From NCBI RefSeq assembly GCF_027853235.1, contig NZ_WKJG01000028.1, positions 35,705 to 99,704 on the forward strand: a stretch of 64,000 bases of DNA. The letters are read 5' to 3'. This stretch comes from Aliibacillus thermotolerans (GTDB lineage: Bacteria > Bacillota > Bacilli > Bacillales > Marinococcaceae). Position numbers and translations under genes: made by a program. Position 1 is the first letter of the stretch, and each line of letters starts with the position of its first letter. Below the pieces are notes generated by a model. It was not told where the DNA came from and did no database searches. It worked only from the letters and a program-made list of their open reading frames with translations. Positions 1 to 6,925 of this stretch are shown one piece after another.

Positions 1-474
1 AGCGTAGCATCTCTCCATCAGAATTATGCCTCCTTGGAAGATAACGTGGCATCTCTCCATCAGAATTATGCCTCCTTAGAAAATAGCGTGACGTCTCTCC
101 ATCACAATTATTCTTCCTTAGAAGATAACGTGGCATCTCTCCATCAGAATTATGCCTCCTTAGAAAATAGCGTGACGTCTCTCCATCACAATTATTCTTC
201 CTTAGAAGATAGCGTAGCATCTCTCCATCAGAATTATGCCTCCTTAGAAAATAACGTAACCTCTTTGAACAAGAAATTTTCTTCGTTGGAAGAAAATGTA
301 ATCTCTTTGAATCAAAAATATTCTTCCTTAGAGGAAAATGTAGCCTCTTTGAATCAAAAATATTCTTCCTTAGAGGAAAATGTAGCCTCTTTGAATCAAA
401 AATATTCTTCCTTAGAGGAAAATGTAGCCTCTTTGAATCAAAAATATTCTTCCTTAGAAGAAAGATTCACTTCT
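1..474 (+). repeat. 42-bp tandem repeat array (coding, two heptads per unit)
   Basis: Eleven consecutive 42-bp units. The first six alternate between HQNYASLE-type and HHNYSSLE-type units, giving an 84-bp super-period; the last four are NQKYSSLEE-type and almost identical to each other. Frame is kept throughout, as expected for slippage or unequal crossing-over in a coding repeat. Confidence 0.85.
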
Positions 475-672
475 ATGGAAAGTAAAATGGACAACCTTAT
501 GAATCAAGTAGCAATAAATACGGAACATATCACTGATATTAAAAATAACCAAAAAGAAATAGTGAAAATTATGGAACAAATGATTTCTGTTCAAGAACAA
601 CAAGAGAACACGATCAACCTTCTTGCGAGACGCTCCCTTGATCATGAAGCTCTTCTCAAAAAAATTATGTAA
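1..672 (+). CDS. Tandem-repeat coiled-coil protein, 5' end outside the window
   Basis: The frame is already open at base 1, so the start lies upstream; the first possible in-window start (TTG at 34) is internal to the repeats. About eleven 14-residue units (two heptads each, pattern V-x-SL-x-x-x-Y-x-SLE-x-x) fill residues 1 to about 157, followed by a less regular coiled coil and a charged tail ending at 672. Leu, Tyr and Val at heptad a/d positions predict a long parallel coiled coil. The 42-bp units are nearly identical in DNA and are also grouped as 84-bp double units, indicating recent duplication. No signal peptide, membrane segment or catalytic motif is visible in the part present. Function is unknown; a structural or fibre role is a guess. 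Confidence 0.75.
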   Translation, partial: SVASLHQNYASLEDNVASLHQNYASLENSVTSLHHNYSSLEDNVASLHQNYASLENSVTSLHHNYSSLEDSVASLHQNYASLENNVTSLNKKFSSLEENVISLNQKYSSLEENVASLNQKYSSLEENVASLNQKYSSLEENVASLNQKYSSLEERFTSMESKMDNLMNQVAINTEHITDIKNNQKEIVKIMEQMISVQEQQENTINLLARRSLDHEALLKKIM

Positions 673-700
673 AAAAGTCCAGTATTACGTACTGAACTTT
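671..700 (-). terminator. Rho-independent terminator between convergent genes
   Basis: Stem AAGTTCAGTA with TACTGGACTT around a short loop, followed on the minus strand by six T. It lies between the coiled-coil gene (+) and the PCYCGC lipoprotein (-), and serves best for the minus-strand gene. Confidence 0.7.
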
Positions 701-730
701 CCCTCTTTATTCCTCTCTTCTACCTTTCCG

Positions 731-1216
731 TTATGTTGTCTCAGGCACTGGAGTTTTCGTAGGAGTTGCATACCCTTCCTTGTATTTTTCGTCAATGGCC
801 TCTCGAATTTCTGAAGGAGAAGCTCCTTGTTCTTTCAGCCCTATCGATTCAACTGCTATATCTAAGCATACCCCACACTTCATTCCATGGTTATCCCAAA
901 TAACGGTTCCGTCATCGTTCTTTTGATGGACGAAGCAATCAAATACATTCCGATGCCTTGCTGACTCTCCACAACCACAGTAGCAAGGAATATGTTCTAG
1001 CAAATCTTCTTCATGAACTGTCATGGCATAGACATTAGCAATATCCTCATGCGCATTCATTAAAAAAGAAGGTAGTGCGTGCGCAGAGGCGGTCATTTCC
1101 CGTATATCAAAGCCAACTTCCTTTTGTTCACCAACTGCTAAGTTCTCTGATGTTCCACAAGCAGATAAAAATGTTATCCACATAATGAGACTGAACCACG
1201 TCACGAATCTTTTTAT
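731..1216 (-). CDS. PCYCGC-motif lipoprotein with apparent ATA start
   Basis: The protein carries the PCYCGCG signature that names a Bacillales lipoprotein family of unknown function (PCYCGC domain, PF13798), plus further paired cysteines (FDCFVH, KCGVCLD) suggesting metal or redox-active thiols. The N-terminus reads KRFVTWFSLIMWITFLSACG, a classical lipoprotein signal with lipobox LSAC, so it is probably anchored outside the membrane. The usual start codons do not fit: GTG at 1204 has no ribosome binding site at proper distance and would truncate the signal n-region, while AAAGGAGTGA lies 8-9 nt before an ATA codon at 1216 that gives the ideal n-region (x-KRF). I use ATA as start, with caution. 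The conventional alternative is GTG at 1204. Confidence 0.8.
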   Translation of the reverse strand: MKRFVTWFSLIMWITFLSACGTSENLAVGEQKEVGFDIREMTASAHALPSFLMNAHEDIANVYAMTVHEEDLLEHIPCYCGCGESARHRNVFDCFVHQKNDDGTVIWDNHGMKCGVCLDIAVESIGLKEQGASPSEIREAIDEKYKEGYATPTKTPVPETT

Positions 1217-1303
1217 CGCTGTTCACTCCTTTCTCACTGTCGGTATTATAGCATGTTGCTTCATTATATACCTCAGTGATCTTGTGAACAGGTAGTGACA
1301 TCC

Positions 1304-1741
1304 TTATTCCCTCTCTCTTTTTTCTTCCCACATGCGATTCCGCTCCTCAAAGCTTACTTCTTTATACACTTGATGGAGCATCCATATATAACCAAAGGGA
1401 TCCATAAATATTGCATTTGCTACTCCGTAGTCAGCTAGCTCTGTCACCGGTTGTACCTCTTTACACTCTACACTCATTGCTCTGCTATAAGTATCCTTAA
1501 TACTAGGTACCATCACATTAAACCAAATCGTTTTAGGATCCTCCTCAGTTGGTGCGATCAAGTGAAAATCCGGGTTTTCATCTAAGAGATGAAAACGGAC
1601 ACCGTATAGATTAAAAATTACTTCATTTTGTCCTCGAGGAAAGTTTGTTACCTCTATTCGCTCGATCTCAAAGATTTTTTCATATAACTCCAATGCTTTT
1701 AAGCTATCTTTCACAACCATGTCAATTTCAACACCAAGCAT
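1304..1741 (-). CDS. VOC family (glyoxalase/bleomycin resistance-like) protein
   Basis: A 145-residue single-domain protein with the two beta-alpha-beta-beta-beta halves of the vicinal oxygen chelate fold: an N-terminal EIDMVVKDSLKALELYEKIF and a C-terminal half ending in the typical MDPFGYIWMLHQ. Members bind a metal or small molecules, and substrates cannot be read from sequence. The start ATG at 1741 follows a strong GAAAGGGGGGAAAAC site. It is on the same strand as the PCYCGC lipoprotein downstream, but about 90 nt separate them. Closest to the PhnB-like branch; the exact reaction is unknown. Confidence 0.75.
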   Translation of the reverse strand: MLGVEIDMVVKDSLKALELYEKIFEIERIEVTNFPRGQNEVIFNLYGVRFHLLDENPDFHLIAPTEEDPKTIWFNVMVPSIKDTYSRAMSVECKEVQPVTELADYGVANAIFMDPFGYIWMLHQVYKEVSFEERNRMWEEKRERE

Positions 1742-1819
1742 GTTTTCCCCCCTTTCATGTCTTTTCCTCTATATTCCCCAATACCTACTCCGTTTAGACA
1801 AATCATTTTTTCAAAAAAT

Positions 1820-2101
1820 TCATTCAATTCCGTAGATGTCCAATGATACATGATTTGCAGCCTCTGTCACAGCTTTCGCTACGGTTTCATTGAATTCGTC
1901 TGGATTTTGTATTTCTTCCCCATCAATTTGTATATTTACTTCAATCATATCTTTCTTTCGAAATCCAACTCTTTCCCTCTTTTTAGTGCTTTGAAATGAT
2001 AAAATATTCCGATTACTTTTCGCCAATTCCCTTTTCAATGCATTTTCAAACGAATAATCGGTGTATTGACTTGATTCAAATAAAGTAATCTTTACATCCA
2101 T
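1820..2101 (-). CDS. Conserved-looking small hypothetical protein
   Basis: A 93-residue soluble protein with a basic N-terminal half (QSTKKRERVGFRKKD) and an acidic C-terminal half. ATG at 2101 follows a GGGAGGAGGATGAGGA purine-rich site, which supports real translation. No motif, signal peptide or membrane segment is seen. I do not recognise the family. It lies between the VOC gene on the same strand and a divergent flavin-binding protein gene, with no visible functional link. Confidence 0.6.
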   Translation of the reverse strand: MDVKITLFESSQYTDYSFENALKRELAKSNRNILSFQSTKKRERVGFRKKDMIEVNIQIDGEEIQNPDEFNETVAKAVTEAANHVSLDIYGIE

Positions 2102-2235
2102 TCCTCATCCTCCTCCCATGTTCTTACATGCCATTCTCTCACAATAATGTGTTTTTTCAATATTCATTGGGACTCATTTTTTATGTTAAGATGAAAATTG
2201 TAAAGAGTTTTCAAAAGAAAGGACAGAGATTTTTC

Positions 2236-2826
2236 ATGTCAGATTTTAATCGGGAAATGAGACGGAAAGATCGGGAAATGCCGCGTGATTTCGGACTACA
2301 CGTGATCGACAAAGCCACCTACGGAACGATGGCGATCCCTGATAAACCGTACACATATAGCGTACCCCTTTCCATCGCCCGGTACGAAAATACACTTTAT
2401 TTCCATTCCGCTCCCGCTGGCAAAAAAACGGAACTGTTTGACCAGGAACCTCTCGTATGTGTTTCCTTCGTAGGGGATGTAGAAGTGCCGGAAAATTATA
2501 CGAATGAAGAGTTACGTGAATTACTGAAGGATCCGAAACAATGGAGCATGCTTGCACGAAACGTATTCACGACTCAATATGAATCAGCAATGGTCTATGG
2601 TAAAGTTCACCAAGTCTCCGATGAAGAAGAAATAAAACTTGCGCTACGTACGATTGCACAAAAATTTACACCTGACAAAATGGAATTTGTGGAGAAAGCG
2701 ATAGAAGCAGGTATTCATCGCGTGCGCATCTATGCCGTTTCCATCGACCATGTGACGGCAAAACGGAAAAAATATGACGAAGAAGGAGTAGAGATGAAAT
2801 TTCAACGGGGATGGAGAGAAAATTAA
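2236..2826 (+). CDS. Pyridoxamine 5'-phosphate oxidase-like FMN-binding split-barrel protein (NimA-type)
   Basis: The sequence MRRKDREMPRDFGLHVIDKATYGTMAIPDKPYTYSVPLSIARYENTLYFHSAPAGKKTELFDQEPLV follows the pattern of NimA/PNPOx-like proteins, which bind FMN or heme in a six-stranded split barrel (HSAPAGKK is the typical strand-turn after the substrate edge). About 196 residues, usual for the family. The upstream in-frame codon at 2128 is possible, but AAAGGA lies before ATG 2236, where conserved sequence begins. A stem-loop terminator follows at 2924. Role unknown: nitroreductase-like or flavin-linked detoxification is family-level inference only. Confidence 0.8.
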   Translation: MSDFNREMRRKDREMPRDFGLHVIDKATYGTMAIPDKPYTYSVPLSIARYENTLYFHSAPAGKKTELFDQEPLVCVSFVGDVEVPENYTNEELRELLKDPKQWSMLARNVFTTQYESAMVYGKVHQVSDEEEIKLALRTIAQKFTPDKMEFVEKAIEAGIHRVRIYAVSIDHVTAKRKKYDEEGVEMKFQRGWREN

Positions 2827-2923
2827 CTGGCGTTTTCTATGAATGCCTCGTCTTATTCCTTCGATCATTGTTTTCTTTTTACAAAAAACATATCCATAAA
2901 CGAAACATTATCATCTATCTCTT

Positions 2924-2960
2924 AAATCTTACATTCATGCATTGTAAGATTTATTTTTTT
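2924..2960 (+). terminator. Rho-independent terminator
   Basis: Perfect AAATCTTAC / GTAAGATTT stem with an 11-nt loop and a T-rich tail (TATTTTTTT), placed downstream of the split-barrel protein gene. Confidence 0.75.
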
Positions 2961-2989
2961 GGAAACTTTTCATCCATTTAAGAGGTATA
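2961..2989 (+). promoter_or_regulatory. Candidate ECF sigma-dependent (autoregulatory) promoter
   Basis: GGAAAC at 2961-2966 and GGTATA at 2984-2989 with a 17-nt spacer resemble the TGAAAC / CGTATA pattern of Bacillus extracytoplasmic-function promoters. It lies just upstream of the ECF sigma factor gene, the expected place for self-activation. Confidence 0.5.
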
Positions 2990-3026
2990 TAGAGTGAAGA
3001 CTTTTTTAAGAGGAGGATGAAGGCTG

Positions 3027-3566
3027 GTGATTCAAAAAGAAGCCAAATTGATTAAAAAGATTAAAAAAGGTCATCAGCAAGCCTTCAGACAACTATATGA
3101 TCAATATGCAGACTATGCGTTACGAACGGCGTACTGCCTCACAAAAAGTCATAGTGATGCATCAGATGTTGTCCAAGAAGCGTTTGTGAAAGTATACCGT
3201 AACATTGATTCGTTTGATATCCATCGACCATTCAAACCATGGTTTTATCGGATTTTAATCAATGAATGCCGAAGATTTTTAAGCAAATCATCACAAAAAG
3301 AAACTGCAGTAGACTCCAATGATTTGCTTGATTATCTTCACCAAAAAAAACATCATTCCACTCCTTCTTATGACAATATTGAAATGGCTCTTGACCGGCT
3401 TCACGAACAGCATCGCATAGTTGTGACGCTCAAATATTTAAACAATTTTACGGAAGCGGAAATTGCTGAAATGCTAGAGACGAATATTAGCACCGTAAAA
3501 TCAAGATTGTACAAAGCGAGACAGAAGTTAAAATTAATATGGGAAGAGGTGAATCAAAATGAGTAA
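3027..3566 (+). CDS. ECF-family RNA polymerase sigma factor
   Basis: 179 residues with the two conserved ECF regions only: sigma-2 (residues about 14-80, with SDASDVVQEAFVKVYRNIDSF, the -10 recognition and core-binding helix) and sigma-4 (about 115-172, with a helix-turn-helix FTEAEIAEMLETNISTVKSRLYKARQKLK). It directs RNA polymerase to stress promoters and is normally held inactive by a partner. The start GTG at 3027 follows AAGAGGAGGATGAAGGCTG. The stop overlaps the next gene by 8 nt, giving translational coupling to a membrane anti-sigma factor. An ECF-like promoter lies upstream. Which B. subtilis sigma (SigM, SigV, SigW, SigX or SigY class) it matches cannot be decided by eye. Confidence 0.9.
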   Translation: MIQKEAKLIKKIKKGHQQAFRQLYDQYADYALRTAYCLTKSHSDASDVVQEAFVKVYRNIDSFDIHRPFKPWFYRILINECRRFLSKSSQKETAVDSNDLLDYLHQKKHHSTPSYDNIEMALDRLHEQHRIVVTLKYLNNFTEAEIAEMLETNISTVKSRLYKARQKLKLIWEEVNQNE

Positions 3567-4302
3567 AAAAACGTTCGATCAACACATCAAAGATCACCTC
3601 CTACAAGAAACAGAAACCGCTACAAATATAAAAGAAGAAACGTGGAACAACATTGAAAATAGGCTATTTCATGATAAAAAGGAAGCAAAACGTACGGGCG
3701 CATCCCGTTGGTTCATGGCAGCAGGGATTGTGGCAATGGTGTTTTTCATAGCAATTGCCTCGTCCACCGATATCGTGCAAGCGATGATCCAAAATATCAA
3801 AAGCTTATTTGTGGAAGAAAAACAACAAGAAATAGAAATAGAAGGTCATAAGGAAAAACAAAATATACAACTAGAAGTCAATGAAGAATTAAGATATGTC
3901 ATTTATATCGATGATGAAAGATACAAAATGGAAATAGGAGATACTAGTGATCGAATTGTACCTGCTCAAGAACTCGGAGAACAGTTTCCTGAAGTATCCA
4001 TGGAAATCCGAAAGATAAACAATACGTCGAGAGAAGCCGAAATTGAAAAGATTAAACAAGAAATGGATGGACTCATTCTCAGAGAAGAAGAAAACATCCA
4101 CGAACCCATCGAAGCGGTAAGAATAAGAGCCATTGCGGAAGGAGAAAGTACTTGGGATACCCCCGTCTATAAATGGTACATTACTCCTACAAAAGAGGAG
4201 CAAGTGTTTATCATTAAACAAAGTTACTTTTTAGAAGCTGCTGAAGGTCACGGTGCCCGCTTCGATCAAATGCTTGAAAGTTTTGAAATTGTGAATGAAT
4301 GA
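3559..4302 (+). CDS. Membrane-bound anti-sigma factor
   Basis: A 247-residue protein: a cytoplasmic N-terminal region of about 50 residues, one membrane helix (about 51-68, WFMAAGIVAMVFFIAIAS), and an extracellular part of about 180 residues rich in Glu and Ile. This topology and the 8-nt overlap with the ECF sigma gene are typical for RsiX/RsiV/YlaD-like anti-sigma factors that hold the sigma factor at the membrane until a cell-surface signal is received. No zinc-binding HxxxCxxC motif is visible, so it is not a ZAS-type. The extracellular domain is not one I recognise, so the signal is unknown. Confidence 0.75.
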   Translation: MSKKTFDQHIKDHLLQETETATNIKEETWNNIENRLFHDKKEAKRTGASRWFMAAGIVAMVFFIAIASSTDIVQAMIQNIKSLFVEEKQQEIEIEGHKEKQNIQLEVNEELRYVIYIDDERYKMEIGDTSDRIVPAQELGEQFPEVSMEIRKINNTSREAEIEKIKQEMDGLILREEENIHEPIEAVRIRAIAEGESTWDTPVYKWYITPTKEEQVFIIKQSYFLEAAEGHGARFDQMLESFEIVNE

Positions 4303-4344
4303 GATCATTAAAAATTTCCGAGTCTGAGACAAAACACGAGTCAT

Positions 4345-4386
4345 AAAAAAAGGTACTCGCCAAGTTAGCCGTGAGTACCTCTTTTT
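4345..4386 (+). terminator. Rho-independent terminator of the sigma/anti-sigma operon
   Basis: Perfect 8-bp stem AGGTACTC / GAGTACCT flanked by A7 and CTTTTT, so it may work in both directions. The rest of 4303-4642 contains no gene I can support; it is an AT-rich spacer with short broken frames. Confidence 0.8.
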
Positions 4387-4642
4387 GCACAGAAAAAGGA
4401 CGCTTTCCAGAAATTTTACAAAAGATCTGTCTTTAAGTTTCAATAAGATATTGCTTATCTTGTAAATGCGCTTGTAGAAAGTATGCTTGATGAAGCATTT
4501 CAAAGTTTCTTCCGTCCAACGAACGTCCTCCTAGCACCCACAAATGATGATGAAAATTTTTTTATGTGCCTTCACTCAAACCGTTTTTAGGAAAGCATGG
4601 GATTTGTAACGAAGTTCTCCTTCCCTATCCAGAAACCCTTGC

Positions 4643-5206
4643 TTAGTTATTTTTTTCCTTTGTTGTCCATGGTGTCCCCAAGTATGGCAATGCCCAGCGG
4701 TCTACTCCGTACCAACCCGCTACTTTCCACGCTAAAATTAAGGCAATTGAAATGACAAACATAACCGGATTTGTACTAACGGTCCCTGCCAGAAGAAAGG
4801 ACATATTCATTAAAGCCCCGAAAAAAGCTGCAATGCCAGTTAATAACCCAACAATAAGTCCAATCCCTACGAGCACCTCTCCCCAAGAAACCACATAAGC
4901 AAAAACAACAGAGTTCGGAACTACTATGTTTTCAAGAAACCAGACATACCAACCTGCAACATCTCCTTCCGAGGATCTTGCTATAGCACCTTCCATAAAC
5001 CCTTTGATTGCAGCACCTGAATTAGCGCCTGTCCATTCTTCAGCACCAACTTTTCCAAGTCCTGCAGTTAACCAAGAATAGCCTAGATACAACCGTAAAA
5101 CCAACCAAATCCAAGCTGACTTCGTATTGGTAAACAAGAATCTAGATAAAGGGTTTTCCTCTATTACTACTTCTTTTCCACGTATTTTCTTCTGAACTTC
5201 GGCCAT
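4643..5206 (-). CDS. DoxX/DoxD family membrane protein
   Basis: 187 residues with four predicted membrane helices and the DoxX pattern: LRLYLGYSWLTAGLGKV in the first helix, SWGEVLVGIGLIVGLLTGIAAFFGALMNMSFLLAG in the middle, ending with GVDRWALP. A large extracellular loop (about residues 50-95) is as in the small subunit of thiosulfate:quinone oxidoreductase (DoxD type). Members are linked to thiol, quinone or oxidative stress, but the substrate here is unknown. ATG 5206 follows GAGGTGATGAC. Stands alone. Confidence 0.8.
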   Translation of the reverse strand: MAEVQKKIRGKEVVIEENPLSRFLFTNTKSAWIWLVLRLYLGYSWLTAGLGKVGAEEWTGANSGAAIKGFMEGAIARSSEGDVAGWYVWFLENIVVPNSVVFAYVVSWGEVLVGIGLIVGLLTGIAAFFGALMNMSFLLAGTVSTNPVMFVISIALILAWKVAGWYGVDRWALPYLGTPWTTKEKNN

Positions 5207-5284
5207 GTCATCACCTCATATGCACTCTTTGCAATAATATCATACTTTAGAATCAGGATGATTATACTATCCACAATATAGAAA

Positions 5285-5594
5285 CTATTTATAATTGTCA
5301 ATTACTACCGATAATTTTTTTAAAAGTTTTCTAGTTTGCAATTTTCGACCTTTACCAAAGAGAGCAATTGTAAAGTTTTCAAAGTCACCATTATTCCCAT
5401 TTTAAACCCCAGCCTTGCTCATGTGTGGAATACAAAAAGATAATAATGGTATAGTCACGATAGGCACAAGGCTTTATCTCTGTATTTGTCTCCCAGAATG
5501 TTTTTATAACTGTTAATAGAAGCAAGTGTCATGTTTCGAAATATCCTATCGTCAATAAAATCTTCAATCGCAAATTTTAGCAACACAAAAAAAC
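5285..5594 (-). pseudogene. Decayed tyrosine recombinase (integrase) beside tRNA-Val
   Basis: Read on the minus strand, 5594 down to about 5468 encodes LLKFAIEDFIDDRIFRNMT then LASINSYKNILGDKYRDK, matching the N-terminal SAM-like core-binding domain of phage-type integrases, then stops. From about 5384 to 5285 another frame encodes DFENFTIALFGKGRKLQTRK, matching the GKGxKxR strand of the catalytic domain, ending at TAG. The middle and the catalytic R-H-R-Y region are missing. It is thus a heavily deleted integrase remnant. It sits about 110 nt downstream of a tRNA gene, a common integration target. Confidence 0.55.
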
Positions 5595-5627
5595 CACCTC
5601 ACTCTAATTAGTGAAGTGGTTTTTACC
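5587..5627 (-). terminator. Terminator of the tRNA-Val transcript
   Basis: On the minus strand a long hairpin AAAACCACTTCACT / AGAGTGAGGTGGTTTT around AATT, followed by T7, lies about 75 nt after the tRNA 3' end. It also marks the border to the integrase remnant. Confidence 0.75.
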
Positions 5628-5701
5628 GTAAGAATAAGGTTTTTCTGCGACCTTATTCTATATTATCTGTTAAAACGCTTAAAAACGTTGATATATCAGT
5701 A

Positions 5702-5777
5702 TGGTGACCCGTACTGGGCTCGAACCAGTGACCTCCACCCTGTCAAGGTGGCGCTCTCCCAACTGAGCTAACGGATC
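5702..5777 (-). tRNA. tRNA-Val (anticodon GAC)
   Basis: The minus strand folds into a complete 76-nt cloverleaf: acceptor GATCCGT / ACGGGTC with discriminator A and encoded CCA, D-arm GCTC...GAGC, anticodon stem CCACC / GGTGG with loop TTGACAG, and T-arm ACTGG-TTCGAGC-CCAGT. Anticodon GAC reads GUC/GUU valine codons. All stems pair, so the gene looks functional. It stands alone rather than in a cluster. Confidence 0.95.
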
Positions 5778-5857
5778 TTTTCTTTCGGACATTTACTATT
5801 ATAATAAGGAAGTTGCGATAATGCAAGGGTTTTTTTATTTATCGCAACTTCTGTTCC

Positions 5858-6709
5858 TTATTCTTCAAATCCATCTTCCCTCAAGATTATTTGGAGCGCT
5901 TGTTGAAGGGTTACTTTCATGTTCGCTTTTCGATCAATGGTAGTTGAATGACCTTCTTTAATCATTTGGTGAATAATGTCTGGACGGAGACCGGTAATAG
6001 TAATTTTACAACCCATAATTCCCGCACCATCAATTATTTTAATAATATAACTTCCCATCTTTTCTTCCATGTGAACGACACCAGAAAAATCAATAACTAG
6101 TTGCTGAATTCTGTTTTTACCGATTTCAACAAGTGTTTTTTCTTCAATTTTACTCATTCGGGTCGTATCCAATTCACCAATTAACGGTAAAACACTCGTA
6201 TTTTTTGTAATCGGAATAATCGGAACGGAAAGATTTTCAACGAGTAATTTTTGTGTTTCAATCAATTCGTCCTTATAACGAGAATACGCAATGAAAAAGG
6301 CATTTAAAAATTGATCAATGGTGTCGTTCACGTATTTTTCCATTTCATAAAAAGAATTCGGATTATTTTGGAATTGAGTTGTTTCTTCATATTTTTGTAA
6401 AAAATACCATATTGTTCGCCGAAGCGCATGGACCCACTCTAATTTTAATGACAGGGTTAAAGAGTATTTCGCCCATGTTTTACCATCAGTATTTGCCAGT
6501 TTTAACAGCTGCGTTTCATCTTGTTCAATGACATACTTCGTCAATAGATGTGCATTTTTTACTAAATTAATATTTCCTAAAAACTGAATCTCTCTAATTT
6601 TGCTTTCTTTATTTTTCGCCTCTTTGAATAACATTTCCTCAAACGCTTGTTCATGTTCTGCTAAAAAGCGTTGAATCGATTCCGCTTCTTGAGTAATCAT
6701 ATGAGTCAT
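5858..6709 (-). CDS. RsbR-like STAS-domain stressosome protein
   Basis: About 283 residues: a non-heme globin-like N-terminal sensor region (about 1-160) followed by a C-terminal STAS domain (about 170-275) with IQQLVIDFSGVVHMEEKMGSYIIKIIDGAGIMGCKITITGLRPDI. This is the architecture of RsbR co-antagonists that build the stressosome and control the general stress sigma factor through RsbT. ATG 6709 is chosen because AAGAGGTGAATAGG precedes it; the longer frame from 6748 lacks a site. No rsb partners are nearby, as with B. subtilis RsbRB-RsbRD paralogues scattered in the genome. The serine/threonine positions normally phosphorylated by RsbT cannot be confirmed by eye. Confidence 0.8.
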   Translation of the reverse strand: MTHMITQEAESIQRFLAEHEQAFEEMLFKEAKNKESKIREIQFLGNINLVKNAHLLTKYVIEQDETQLLKLANTDGKTWAKYSLTLSLKLEWVHALRRTIWYFLQKYEETTQFQNNPNSFYEMEKYVNDTIDQFLNAFFIAYSRYKDELIETQKLLVENLSVPIIPITKNTSVLPLIGELDTTRMSKIEEKTLVEIGKNRIQQLVIDFSGVVHMEEKMGSYIIKIIDGAGIMGCKITITGLRPDIIHQMIKEGHSTTIDRKANMKVTLQQALQIILREDGFEE

Positions 6710-6845
6710 CCTATTCACCTCTTGTGTTTGCTGGACGTTCCGGGTCACGAATGAACAAGCAATCAGAGCACTGGTTATTATTTTACCTTATATTTTGAAG
6801 TAAATGAAAGGATAACAGGAGAAAAATAATAAAATTATTCATTCA

Positions 6846-6875
6846 TTGACATTCAAACTTATATTTGAGTATGAT
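6846..6875 (+). promoter_or_regulatory. cadA promoter with ArsR/SmtB-type operator in its spacer
   Basis: TTGACA (6846-6851) and TATGAT (6870-6875) with an 18-nt spacer form a sigma-A promoter. The spacer is almost wholly the inverted repeat TTCAAACTTATATTTGAG (6852-6869), like the TCAAA-n-TTTGA operators of CadC/CzrA metal sensors, which block the promoter until Zn, Cd or Pb binds. Confidence 0.65.
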
Positions 6876-6881
6876 AGAATT

Positions 6882-6901
6882 ATTCAAATCATTGCTTGAA
6901 T
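6882..6901 (+). promoter_or_regulatory. Second metal-sensor-like operator
   Basis: ATTCAA-n8-TTGAAT inverted repeat at 6882-6901, just after the expected transcription start of cadA. The half-sites match those of the operator inside the promoter spacer, suggesting two dimers of an ArsR/SmtB repressor. No such repressor gene lies in the window next to cadA. Confidence 0.5.
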
Positions 6902-6925
6902 ATGTAGGAGAAAGGAGGAGCGTTT

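Noticed and set aside
4231..4503. Minus-strand frame of 90 codons after the anti-sigma gene
   Set aside because: Overlaps a terminator and the end of the anti-sigma gene, no ribosome binding site, and no recognisable sequence.
5702..5777. tRNA-Asp
   Set aside because: The anticodon loop TTGACAG places GAC, not GTC, at positions 34-36, so it is tRNA-Val.
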